Below are positions 26,750-33,739 of a DNA stretch of 33,739 nt, piece by piece (positions within the stretch are counted from its first letter, which is position 1; each line of letters begins with the position of its first letter). This DNA is from Psychromonas ossibalaenae ATCC BAA-1528 (GTDB lineage Bacteria; Pseudomonadota; Gammaproteobacteria; Enterobacterales; Psychromonadaceae), in the NCBI RefSeq assembly GCF_000381745.1, contig NZ_KB907024.1, positions 1 through 33,739 on the forward strand. Reading direction: 5' to 3'. Both the position numbers and the translations under genes were made by a program. The notes below the pieces were generated by a model, which searched no databases, was not told the origin of the DNA, and worked only from the letters and a program-made list of their open reading frames with translations.

Positions 26750-27583
26750 TTATTTACCTTTTAATTTATAAATAATGCCTGGATTGCAGCGCACCATTTC
26801 AAAACGATCCGTTAGACCAGTCAAAGACTCAGAAGCGCCAAGAATCAGATAACCACCAGGATTTAATGCTCCTGCAAACTGATTTAGTATTTTTGATTTC
26901 ACATCATTTGAAAAGTAGATCAGTACATTTCTGCAGAAAATGATATCGAACTTACCCAATGTGGCATAACTATCTAACAGATTATAATTTCTAAAGTTAG
27001 TCAGTTTTTTGACTTCCGGTTTAACCTGCATTTTGCCAGAGCCGTCATTAACCCGATCAAAAAACTGTCTTTTACGCTCTTCTGATAAACCCCTTGATAA
27101 AGCAAGCGTATCATAAGTACCGATTTTGCACTGCTCCAGCATAGTATTGGAAATATCCGTACCAATAATCTGCACATTCATTCCAAGAACCGCTTTTAAC
27201 TTCTGATACTCAATTGCCGTCATCGCAATTGAGTATGCCTCCTGCCCCGAAGAACTAGCGGCAGACCACATTTTAATACTCTTTTTACTTTCCAAAATTT
27301 CAGGAAATATTTTCTTTGATAACAGTTCAAAAGGGTATTTATCACGAAACCATAACGTCTCATTAGTCGTCATTGCATCAATAACAGCAGTTCTTAATTC
27401 TCTGTTTTTATAACTCATTGACTGATGAATCAGATCAGAGAGTTTTGGAATAGAGAATTGTGTCATTAAAGGAATCAATCGACTTTTTACAAGGTACTGT
27501 TTATTTCCTCCGAGCACGATACCGCACTGAACTTCTAGAAAATCGGAAAATTGCTTATAAATGTCGTCTGAAAGAGCTCTCAC
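26750..27583 (-). CDS. cheR: Chemotaxis protein methyltransferase CheR
   Basis: 277 aa. It methylates glutamates of chemoreceptors using SAM. The N-terminal helical domain (about 1-70) is followed by TTNETLWFR (72-80), the SAM-binding segment WSAASSSGQEAYSIAM (106-121) and FDIIFCRNVLIYF, all CheR hallmarks. The start codon is GTG (27581-27583), 17 bp after cheV, with only a weak GCGAGA upstream, so translation may depend on coupling to cheV. The position cheV-cheR before flgB is that of the Vibrio polar flagellar cluster. Confidence 0.95.
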   Translation of the reverse strand: MRALSDDIYKQFSDFLEVQCGIVLGGNKQYLVKSRLIPLMTQFSIPKLSDLIHQSMSYKNRELRTAVIDAMTTNETLWFRDKYPFELLSKKIFPEILESKKSIKMWSAASSSGQEAYSIAMTAIEYQKLKAVLGMNVQIIGTDISNTMLEQCKIGTYDTLALSRGLSEERKRQFFDRVNDGSGKMQVKPEVKKLTNFRNYNLLDSYATLGKFDIIFCRNVLIYFSNDVKSKILNQFAGALNPGGYLILGASESLTGLTDRFEMVRCNPGIIYKLKGK

Positions 27584-27600
27584 AAATAGTTTCTCGCTTA

Positions 27601-28536
27601 TTATTTATTTTTTAGGTCATCTAAATGAATAACCTTTTGTACAGCTGTCGCTAATTCGTCCGGATTGAACTTAGCAATAAAATCATCTGCACCTACTTTT
27701 TCAACCATGGCCTGATTAAAAATACCACTTAAAGAAGTATGTAAAATGACATGGAGACCTGAAAGATCCGGACTGGCTTTAACTTCAGAGGTCAGAGTAT
27801 AACCATCCATTTCCGGCATTTCTACATCAGAAATCATTAAAGCATAACGATCTGTTACAGGTTGTGTTTTTGATATTTCTTTTAATAAATCAAGTGCTTC
27901 TTTACCGTCCTTAACTACATCACATTCAATACCCAGTGCACTTACTGCTCTTACTATCTGCTTACGGGCAACCGATGAATCATCGGCAACAAGAATTTTC
28001 TTATCAGCAATTCTTTCTTGTATATCTTCTTCAATAACATCCGCGGCAACTTCAGTATTAACCGGCGCAATTTCATCGAGTATTTTTTCAACATCAAGAA
28101 TCTCAACTAATGAGCCGTCAATTTCCGTGACTGCGGTCAGATAGTTATAACGTCCTACACCGTTTGGAGGTGGTAGAATATTCTCCCAGTTGATATTAAT
28201 AATACGCTCGACAGAGCCGACTAAAAACCCCTGAATTGAGCGGTTATATTCAGTGATAATAATAAAGCGCTCTTCAAGGTTATCAATTGCCCGCCCCCCC
28301 GTTGCCAGGTTCATATCAATCACGGAAATAGTTTGTCCGCGAATATGAGCAACACCGCGAATTGAATGGTGAAGTTTAGGCAGTGCAGTCAAAGGAGGAC
28401 ATTGTAAAACCTCTTTAACTTTAAACACGTTTATACCGTAACGCTGGATACCGCCTAATTTAAAAAGCAGTAATTCAAGTCTATTTTGTCCGACTAATTG
28501 GGTTCGCTGATTTACAGAGTCTAACAGACCAGCCAT
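27601..28536 (-). CDS. cheV: Chemotaxis coupling protein CheV
   Basis: 311 aa. The CheW-like domain (about 15-155: ELLLFKLGGIQRYGINVFKV, then HIRGQTISVIDM) couples receptors to CheA. A receiver domain (about 179-305) has the acidic pair D185-D186, phospho-acceptor D237 in SDVEMPEMDG, the T/S position in HTSL and the conserved Lys in FIAKFNPDEL. AAGGAA precedes the ATG. It is co-oriented with cheR. I see no convincing sigma-54 or sigma-28 site upstream, so the promoter is unassigned. Confidence 0.96.
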   Translation of the reverse strand: MAGLLDSVNQRTQLVGQNRLELLLFKLGGIQRYGINVFKVKEVLQCPPLTALPKLHHSIRGVAHIRGQTISVIDMNLATGGRAIDNLEERFIIITEYNRSIQGFLVGSVERIININWENILPPPNGVGRYNYLTAVTEIDGSLVEILDVEKILDEIAPVNTEVAADVIEEDIQERIADKKILVADDSSVARKQIVRAVSALGIECDVVKDGKEALDLLKEISKTQPVTDRYALMISDVEMPEMDGYTLTSEVKASPDLSGLHVILHTSLSGIFNQAMVEKVGADDFIAKFNPDELATAVQKVIHLDDLKNK

Positions 28537-28651
28537 ATTCTATTCCTTATATCTTATAGGTATTTACATTTAAATAGTTCTATAATGATAGCAATTACAT
28601 TTAAAAATTAATGCCTACCGCTACGGTAATTCATTAACAAACAAGGTTATT

Positions 28652-29344
28652 ATGTTAAAACGTTTTATCTTTCTTTTTCTTAGTTTAGGCTGTTCTTACA
28701 CTTTTGCTGATACTAATTACCGAAAAGAGATCGAAAACTTTGCAGAGTCTCTTGTTTTTGATAAATATGGCCAGCAGCAGGAGCTGAAAAACGATGAAAA
28801 ATTATACATAAAAGCTGCGCCGTTAGATAAGCGCAGAACTTTTTCTCCATGTATATCAGATCTTAAAGGCGAAATATTCGGACAAAAAGTCAAGAAAAAG
28901 ACATCGATAAAAGTAACCTGCCCGGATCCGGAAAGCTGGACAACCTATGTACGCGTAAAGGTAAAAGTGTTAGTACCAAGTGTTGTTGCTGATCAGCCTC
29001 TCAGCAAAGGACAAACCCTCAATAAAACTAACATTAAACTAACTTACATTGATAAATCACAAATCAGAAACGGCAGTTTTTCTCAGATTGATCTGCTGTT
29101 CGGAACCCGGTTAAAACGTAATATCTCACTGAATAAAGTAATTAAAAATCGTGATGTCTGCTTTGTCTGTAAAAATGATAAAGTGACCATTAACGCAATT
29201 AAAAACGGCTTATCAATTAAAGCTTCGGGCATTGCGCTAAATGATGCTAATATTGGTACAACGGTAAGAGTTAAAAATTCACGTACACAACGCATTATTG
29301 TAGGTACTGTTTCAGGTTTAAAAGAAGTACAAGTTTCATTCTGA
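28652..29344 (+). CDS. flgA: Flagellar P-ring assembly chaperone FlgA
   Basis: 230 aa. An N-terminal signal peptide (cleavage near residue 19, SYTFA/DTN) sends it to the periplasm. The C-terminal SAF-like domain includes LVPSVVADQPLSKGQTL (about 107-123), and the end NANIGTTVRVKN...RIIVGTV fits FlgA. Two cysteines (DVCFVC) lie near residue 170. It helps FlgI assemble into the P ring. AAGG lies five nt before the ATG. It is divergent from cheV across 115 bp that contain a small dyad (TACCG-CTA-CGGTA, about 28614-28626) of unknown meaning. Confidence 0.93.
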   Translation: MLKRFIFLFLSLGCSYTFADTNYRKEIENFAESLVFDKYGQQQELKNDEKLYIKAAPLDKRRTFSPCISDLKGEIFGQKVKKKTSIKVTCPDPESWTTYVRVKVKVLVPSVVADQPLSKGQTLNKTNIKLTYIDKSQIRNGSFSQIDLLFGTRLKRNISLNKVIKNRDVCFVCKNDKVTINAIKNGLSIKASGIALNDANIGTTVRVKNSRTQRIIVGTVSGLKEVQVSF

Positions 29345-29362
29345 GTTTTTGTGATTTATTAC

Positions 29363-29389
29363 TAAAGAAATTGTTATGTCAGTCGATAT
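29363..29389 (+). promoter_or_regulatory. Sigma-28 (FliA) promoter of flgM-flgN
   Basis: TAAAGAAA (29363-29370), an 11-bp spacer, and GTCGATAT (29382-29389), against consensus TAAAGTTT-N11-GCCGATAA. The -35 core and the CGAT of the -10 match. The predicted start is near 29396, about 25 nt before the flgM ATG. Control of flgM by its own target sigma factor is the known pattern in other gammaproteobacteria. Confidence 0.7.
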
Positions 29390-29420
29390 AATAAACACGT
29401 AATACTATTGGGATATGGTT

Positions 29421-29735
29421 ATGAGTATAAATATCAATCAACAGACGACACAAAAAAACATTGTAATTGAGCAGAATAAAACTCAAAAACAACAGGATGT
29501 GCGCAGCCAGGGGCAGGCAGCTGCAAGCAGCAGTAAAGATTCAGTACAGCTGACCTCACAGGCTTTGAATTTAAATAAAATGCATAAGCAGTCACCTGTC
29601 GAGCCCAAAGTGAATAAACAGCGTGTCGAAACATTAAAAGCTGCTATTTTAAACGGGGATTACAAAATCAATACCGAACGTTTAGCTGAGAAGCTAAGTA
29701 AATTTGAAGGTGACTTTGGTAAAGCATTTACCTAA
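29421..29735 (+). CDS. flgM: Anti-sigma-28 factor FlgM
   Basis: 104 aa. The protein is Gln/Lys-rich and unstructured in its first half. SKDSVQLTSQALNLNK (near 37-52) and the C-terminal sigma-binding helices VNKQRVETLKAAILNGDYKINTERLAEKLSKFE are FlgM hallmarks. FlgM holds sigma-28 inactive until it is exported through the completed hook-basal body. Two in-frame ATGs are 6 nt apart; I prefer 29421 because GGGAT then lies about 8 nt upstream. flgN follows after 20 bp. Confidence 0.94.
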   Translation: MSININQQTTQKNIVIEQNKTQKQQDVRSQGQAAASSSKDSVQLTSQALNLNKMHKQSPVEPKVNKQRVETLKAAILNGDYKINTERLAEKLSKFEGDFGKAFT

Positions 29736-29755
29736 AACAAGAGTAATACGAAATA

Positions 29756-30175
29756 ATGCTATTATCCCAACTAAATCAGCAGCTAGAATCTATTAACAAC
29801 CTCCATGCAGCTCTTGAAGAAGAGACAGCCTGCCTGAAAGAAAAAAACTTTTCTGTGCTCAATGATCTTCTGTTTAAAAAACAAAAATTACTGCAGGCAA
29901 TAGGTGAGCTTGATAAGGTTTTATCAACAGCTGTATCCCAAGAAAAAATCAGCACTGATGACGATCTTTCACAACTTAAGCTTGAAATCGAAAAGCAGCT
30001 GCAGGCCTGCCAGAAAATCAATGATATAAACGGCCGACTTGTTGAACTAAGCATGAAAAGTAATAAACACCTGATGCAGGTAATGACCCAGGCAAGCGGT
30101 AGAAACAGCGTCACCTATGACCAAAAAGGTTTACTTAACGGCGGCCAGCTTCTAGGGAAAAACATTAAAGCCTAA
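29756..30175 (+). CDS. flgN: Flagellar export chaperone FlgN
   Basis: 139 aa, almost wholly helical, with a predicted coiled coil over about 10-110 (LNQQLESINNLHAALEEE, LKLEIEKQLQACQKIND). The C-terminal NSVTYDQKGLLN resembles the end of FlgN. It is the cytoplasmic chaperone for FlgK and FlgL, both encoded in this window. Its position directly behind flgM is the standard gammaproteobacterial arrangement. Sequence similarity in this family is low, so the call rests partly on context. It converges on flgP with a 23-bp gap and no clear terminator. Confidence 0.88.
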   Translation: MLLSQLNQQLESINNLHAALEEETACLKEKNFSVLNDLLFKKQKLLQAIGELDKVLSTAVSQEKISTDDDLSQLKLEIEKQLQACQKINDINGRLVELSMKSNKHLMQVMTQASGRNSVTYDQKGLLNGGQLLGKNIKA

Positions 30176-30198
30176 TACATATGTGGTTTATTCCCGCC

Positions 30199-30684
30199 TT
30201 AATAATAAACTTGGTTTTCAACATAAATCACTGAACTGCTGTTTTTACCGAACTGCGGCGCATCTAAAAATGGCAGACTCTGCATATTAAGCTCTAACTC
30301 TGTAATGTACACATCACCTTCATGGTAACTTCTCAGCACTCGAGCCCCTCTGACTAACCCTTTAACCGTCGATTTAATCTGATCCTCTTGTAAGCGGGAT
30401 TTACTCATATTATTTTCAGCACTCAGTAATACTCCGTAGATCTGCTCAGCCATTTCTTTATACGCCTCTAGTTTTGACGCTTTTATGGCATTTAACATCT
30501 GCAGGTCAAAGCTTTCACCTTTTTGCAGAGCAATAGGCGCATAACCGACAGATGTAAAAGTATGCTGGTAGTTCTGTATGCTTCCCGCGGCGTACTCATT
30601 CGCTGGCTGCGCGCATGAAAATAGGAACAAAGAAGCACTTAAGATCAGTATGGAAGGTCGAGTTGAGCGTAGACAATATTTCAT
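30199..30684 (-). CDS. flgP: Flagellar outer-membrane lipoprotein FlgP
   Basis: 161 aa, with an N-terminal signal and lipobox LFSC (Cys24). The region GESFDLQMLNAIKASKLEAYKEMAEQIYG (about 58-86) and GLVRGARVLRSY are typical of the LPP20/FlgP lipoprotein family. In Vibrio, FlgP is needed for full motility and forms part of an outer-membrane-associated disk. AGGG lies before the ATG. It is 72 bp after flgO and probably shares its sigma-28 promoter. The assignment rests on family features plus position. Confidence 0.88.
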   Translation of the reverse strand: MKYCLRSTRPSILILSASLFLFSCAQPANEYAAGSIQNYQHTFTSVGYAPIALQKGESFDLQMLNAIKASKLEAYKEMAEQIYGVLLSAENNMSKSRLQEDQIKSTVKGLVRGARVLRSYHEGDVYITELELNMQSLPFLDAPQFGKNSSSVIYVENQVYY

Positions 30685-30756
30685 AGTAGTTTCCCTGCCT
30701 GGATAAAATCAGCGTTATTTTTTAAACAAGCAAGAAATAAGCCAGTGTAATAATAG

Positions 30757-31533
30757 TTATTTTACAAGCTGCACCTGAGCTTTTCCCTGACGCATAAATT
30801 TACTATTTCGCGAGTAGTATTTCTTCGTCTGGTAGTCATACTCGCCGCCGACAAACATACTATGCGGAACAAAAGCACTGCTGGTAGACTCAACCATATT
30901 CGAATCTACATTAACAATACGCACATTGATAATCATGCCCTCTTCATTACGAGACATCGTGCCGGTTAAAAGGCGCTGAACATCAATATTTTTATTTAAC
31001 TTTTTCCAGTCTCTTGTTAATGCAAACTCCCCCTGCGGGGTCAGCTGAATATTCCCCGTTAACTTAAAATCAACAATGCGCAGACTTCGAATGTGCAGCT
31101 CATGAATAAACTGCTCTGAGATAGTCTGACCAAGCCAGTTGGTTTCTTTGTGGTTATTCAGATCAACAATGGAAGTAAGTGCAATAGATTCGTTACGGTA
31201 TTTTTTAGGGAAGTTATACAACAGCTGATCTGCCATTTTACTGACAACTTCAGACAGGATCAGCGACTTTTCGCCGTTAAATGAATATAAATGCCCGTAA
31301 CCATTTGATTCCGTCTGCACTCCTGAGGTTTCACGGTTAATATCCGTTCCTACATTTCCACTGCTGAATGAGTGAGCGATATAATAATACAGGTAATCGT
31401 CACTGTTTTGTCTTTGCGCAGCAGTCGTATCTTCAGTGATTACTGGACTTTCGGTATTTTTCAGCCCAACTTTCATGTTACTACAGCCCGCCAGTAATAA
31501 TAACGTAACGCTGACAAAGAGAAATTTTTTCAT
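30757..31533 (-). CDS. flgO: Flagellar outer-membrane lipoprotein FlgO
   Basis: 258 aa. Lipoprotein signal with lipobox LLAGC (Cys17). The segment MADQLLYNF...RNESIALTSIVDLNNHKETNWLGQTISEQF is characteristic of the FlgO domain, followed by RLLTGTMSRNEEGMIINVRIVNVDS. FlgO stabilises the flagellum at the outer membrane in Vibrio. It precedes flgP and is divergent from flgT, the same arrangement as in Vibrio. A near-consensus sigma-28 site lies upstream at 31577-31603. Confidence 0.92.
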   Translation of the reverse strand: MKKFLFVSVTLLLLAGCSNMKVGLKNTESPVITEDTTAAQRQNSDDYLYYYIAHSFSSGNVGTDINRETSGVQTESNGYGHLYSFNGEKSLILSEVVSKMADQLLYNFPKKYRNESIALTSIVDLNNHKETNWLGQTISEQFIHELHIRSLRIVDFKLTGNIQLTPQGEFALTRDWKKLNKNIDVQRLLTGTMSRNEEGMIINVRIVNVDSNMVESTSSAFVPHSMFVGGEYDYQTKKYYSRNSKFMRQGKAQVQLVK

Positions 31534-31576
31534 TCGATACCTACCTTGGATAATGAAATTTGCAAATTCACTAATA

Positions 31577-31603
31577 CTATCGGCATGACTTGTTATAACT
31601 TTA
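31577..31603 (-). promoter_or_regulatory. Sigma-28 (FliA) promoter of flgO-flgP
   Basis: On the minus strand, TAAAGTTA (31596-31603), an 11-bp spacer, and GCCGATAG (31577-31584); seven of eight bases match consensus in each half. The predicted start is near 31570, about 37 nt before the flgO ATG. Confidence 0.85.
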
Positions 31604-31645
31604 ATAAAGAATTAGATAACACACTAATTTATATAACGTTAAATT

Positions 31646-31664
31646 TCTGGTTCAAATCTTGCTT
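31646..31664 (+). promoter_or_regulatory. Possible sigma-54 promoter of flgT
   Basis: CTGGTTCAAATCTTGCTT has GG and GC 10 bases apart and a perfect TTGCT, but CA after the GG is replaced by TT. The predicted start is near 31674, about 70 nt before flgT ATG 31744. Confidence 0.45.
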
Positions 31665-31743
31665 CATACACGTTATAGCAAGACTCTTAATCATCAGATA
31701 TGAATTAAGAAAACATTTCGTGACGAATATTAAAGGTGATCAA

Positions 31744-32892
31744 ATGATCAAATCTATTATCTTAATTTGCGCTCTATTTTCGACAGCAGCAGGCGCACAA
31801 TGGTTTCAGTCATCCGGTGATGCTTATATTATTGATAACGATGTGGAAACTGCACGTGAAAAAGCACTAAAAAAAGCGGTAAAAAATGCCCTTCTTTTCT
31901 CAGGAGGTGCAATATCCAGCCTGCAGCAGGTCAATAATGGAGTACTTGTAGAGAATAAATTAATACTCAATAGTGAAGGTGAAATTAAAGCTCTGACTGT
32001 TGTAGATGAAAAACAAGATGCAAAAAAAGTTTATATTAAAATAAAAGTCGATATCGAGCCTCCCGAAAAAACCTGCTTCGGCAGTACTTACCCGAAATCA
32101 CTAGCCGTCACCCGCTTTAAGCTCAATAATCCTGAGCAGGCTATACCTGGTGATATCCATTTAATTAATCAACAGATAAGTAAAACACTGTATAACCAGT
32201 TAAAACTTTCACCGCAAAGTTTAAATGTCAGGAGCTTAGTAAACAAACCAGTGAAGCTGGGAGAAAAATATAATAATAAATATATTAGCGATACATTACG
32301 CGCGCTATCAACCCAGACAGACAGTCAGTATATAATTTATGGTGAAATTGACGACCTGTCGGTTAAGTTTGACAGTAAGAACTCAATAAGTTACTGGCTG
32401 ACTAACCCGCCCCGCCATTTTTACCTCACCGTTTATTTATATGATGCACTGCAGGGCAAGCTGCTTTCGAGCAAACAATATAGAAGTAAAGCGCCATGGC
32501 AGTACAATAAACATGACGCGGCAGATCTGCACAGTAAACTATTCTGGGACAGAGATTACGGACAAGCGATTCTTTCCGTACTCGATGATGTCAATTACGA
32601 TCTAGAAAGGCAGTTACAATGCCTGACTCCAACGGCAAAAATAATATCAGTACGCAATAACAGTGTGCAGATAAACTTAGGCAGAAGAAACGGAATCAAA
32701 CAAGGGGAGGTCTTATCACTGTCCTATTCAAGCAATTATAAAGATCAGTTTGGTATTGAAAGAAGCTCTCAGAGTCAATATCAAGGCGCTATGGAAGTTA
32801 TTGAGGTACATGAAACCAGTGCAATTTTACGCACTATAGACAGCTACCCGTTAAGTAATATCCAAATTAATGATTTAGCACGTATTAAATAG
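31744..32892 (+). CDS. flgT: Flagellar H-ring protein FlgT
   Basis: 382 aa. A signal peptide (MIKSIILICALFSTAAGA) sends it to the periplasm. The N-terminal domain starts WFQSSGDAYIIDNDVETAREKAL, matching FlgT (LPP20-like fold). The middle domain includes QYIIYGEIDDLSVKF, and the C-terminal domain NNSVQINLGRRNGIKQGEVLSL. In Vibrio, FlgT forms the H ring around the basal body and helps assemble the sodium-driven stator. The frame stays open back to 31546, but that extension covers the possible promoter and lacks a ribosome-binding site; AAGGTG lies 5 nt before ATG 31744, directly followed by the signal peptide. Confidence 0.93.
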   Translation: MIKSIILICALFSTAAGAQWFQSSGDAYIIDNDVETAREKALKKAVKNALLFSGGAISSLQQVNNGVLVENKLILNSEGEIKALTVVDEKQDAKKVYIKIKVDIEPPEKTCFGSTYPKSLAVTRFKLNNPEQAIPGDIHLINQQISKTLYNQLKLSPQSLNVRSLVNKPVKLGEKYNNKYISDTLRALSTQTDSQYIIYGEIDDLSVKFDSKNSISYWLTNPPRHFYLTVYLYDALQGKLLSSKQYRSKAPWQYNKHDAADLHSKLFWDRDYGQAILSVLDDVNYDLERQLQCLTPTAKIISVRNNSVQINLGRRNGIKQGEVLSLSYSSNYKDQFGIERSSQSQYQGAMEVIEVHETSAILRTIDSYPLSNIQINDLARIK

Positions 32893-32919
32893 CTGATTTT
32901 AATAGTATAGTAGTGGTAT

Positions 32920-32995
32920 CTCTTCATAGCTCAACAGGATAGAGCACCCGCCTCCTAAGCGGATGATCGGGGTTCGAGTCCCTGTGAGGAGACCA
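32920..32995 (+). tRNA. tRNA-Arg (CCT anticodon)
   Basis: 76 nt. Acceptor CTCTTCA pairs with TGAGGAG (one T-G pair), D-stem GCTC/GAGC, anticodon loop CTCCTAA (anticodon CCT) with one C-A mismatch at the top of the stem, T-arm CGGGG-TTCGAGT-CCCTG, discriminator A, and encoded CCA at 32993-32995. It lies 27 bp after flgT. Decayed accessory genes start just downstream. Confidence 0.93.
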
Positions 32996-33040
32996 AACTA
33001 AATCAGGCACCTTAAAAGTGTGAACTATTTGCTGCAGGCA

Positions 33041-33455
33041 CTAGTATCCTGTCCACTGACAAACAAAGTTAGGAATTTGTTTATCGGTATAATCTGCTTC
33101 TTCCTGCAAGGTAGATTACTGCTCTGTGATTTTATAGTGCCCGTCCTCTACAGGCTGGACTTTCTCAATATATCCTTCAAAAAATTGCTTTCATAGCCGG
33201 TATCAAAACGCACGCCTTGATGCAGCGCCGGTGTAAATGTATCGGCGATGAACCTATCATTCCACGTACATTAAGCCCATCGGCTAAGATATCTACGCAG
33301 TTAGCCTTTGAGTTATTAAAAACATTACCCCCCAGCCAGCAGATATAATACCAACCTGAATAAGTATCTACTCCTTTATGCTGGTTAAAATTGATTCTAT
33401 CTTCGTTATTAATTTCGTAATTAGAATAACTAGTGCCTTTTCTAAAAAGAAATGA
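33041..33455 (-). pseudogene. Decayed gene of unknown function
   Basis: No single frame is open throughout, but three minus-strand frames join into one plausible protein. Frame one (about 33455-33260) gives text such as HKGVDTYSGWYYICWLGG and NNSKANCVDILADGLNVRGM. Frame two (about 33240-33177) gives IADTFTPALHQGVRFDTGYE then SNFLK. Frame three (33175-33041) gives GYIEKVQPVEDGHYKITEQ, a TAA at 33116-33118, then STLQEEADYTDKQIPNFVC and QWTGY with a final TAG. It therefore needs two frameshift repairs and one stop repair. No start codon is visible. I do not recognise the family. It directly follows the regulator remnant, so the two were probably one operon. Confidence 0.55.
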
Positions 33456-33463
33456 TCAGTTGA

Positions 33464-33726
33464 CTACCAATCGGCAGGCAGCTGATCTTGCGGTATTAAT
33501 ACTACTGTAGAGCGTGCCTGACCCGGCTCTTTTTAATGAGTTGTTTTGCAGCTAATCCTCGAAGCATCTGATGCGTACTTGCTGACGATACTCCGAAGTA
33601 ATTTTGTATATCTACTTCAGCAGGGGGACGACCATTGATTCTGGTGTAATAAAAGATGAACGCCAGGTATTGTCCCTGCCGTTGTGTGAATTTATTTTTT
33701 GATTTGTAGTCTTCAGGGATCGACAT
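33464..33726 (-). pseudogene. LexA-like winged-helix DNA-binding protein, frameshifted near its C-terminus
   Basis: The frame from ATG 33726 encodes FTQRQGQYLAFIFYYTRING, RPPAEVDIQNYFGVSSASTH and QMLRGLAAKQLIKK, the small LexA-type winged-helix family (about 85 aa) found widely in bacteria. It then ends abruptly as SRVRHALQ. If one A is added to the A5 run at 33532-33536, the frame continues EPGQARSTVVLIPQDQLPADW to a TAG at 33464, which looks like the normal family C-terminus (GxARSI...LP). A one-base deletion, or a sequencing error in a homopolymer, explains this. The upstream frame is open to the window edge, so the true start could lie outside, though ATG 33726 is reasonable. It probably bound DNA through the helix VSSASTHQMLRGL. 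Confidence 0.7.
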
Positions 33727-33739
33727 CTTAAGCTCTTTA

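Noticed and set aside
31546..31743. 66-residue N-terminal extension of FlgT in the open frame
   Set aside because: It covers the possible flgT promoter, lacks a ribosome-binding site, and would bury the signal peptide; ATG 31744 with AAGGTG is better.

Overview
The window is a chromosomal segment of a polar-flagellated marine-type gammaproteobacterium, probably close to Psychromonas, Vibrio or Shewanella. The basis is a moderately AT-rich composition and the gene order flgT / flgO-flgP / flgN-flgM / flgA / cheV-cheR / flgBCDE. The Vibrio-type accessory genes flgO, flgP and flgT, paired sigma-54 and sigma-28 promoters, and a rhombosortase point the same way. The genus is inferred from memory of gene order, not from a database search.

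Left part (1-11034): tRNA-Tyr, a receiver-TPR response regulator, hrpA convergent with it, queE upstream of hrpA, and divergent queC (both queuosine precursor enzymes). Then come a small unrecognised membrane-tail protein, arfB (ribosome rescue), a DTW-domain tRNA modification gene translationally coupled to arfB, a rhombosortase and a membrane diguanylate cyclase. The convergent response regulator/hrpA junction carries an old tandem duplication. Each gene's 3' end is present twice, once functional and once decayed with stop codons.

Central part (11322-26515): flagellar genes on the minus strand, in transcription order flgBCDE, flgFGHI, flgJK, flgL and a large flagellin. Sigma-54 (-24/-12) sites can be read before flgB, flgF, flgJ, flagellin and, less perfectly, flgL. 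Rho-independent terminators follow flgE, flgI, flgL and flagellin. A plus-strand Na+/H+-antiporter-family gene with its own bidirectional terminator sits between flgI and flgJ and splits what is usually one run of genes.

Right part (26750-33739): cheV-cheR (chemotaxis), flgA, flgM-flgN behind a sigma-28-like site, flgO-flgP behind a very good sigma-28 site, and divergent flgT behind a weaker sigma-54-like site. Together these build the rod, hook, L/P rings, H ring and filament. FlgM/sigma-28 would time the late genes, and FlgN would chaperone FlgK/FlgL. After flgT lies tRNA-Arg(CCT), followed by two decayed minus-strand genes: a LexA-like winged-helix regulator with a one-base frameshift, and an unrecognised ORF with two frame breaks and an internal stop.

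I found no CRISPR array, prophage, insertion sequence or rRNA. The least ordinary features are the duplicated gene junction, the antiporter insertion, the decayed gene pair beside the tRNA, and the enlarged flagellin.
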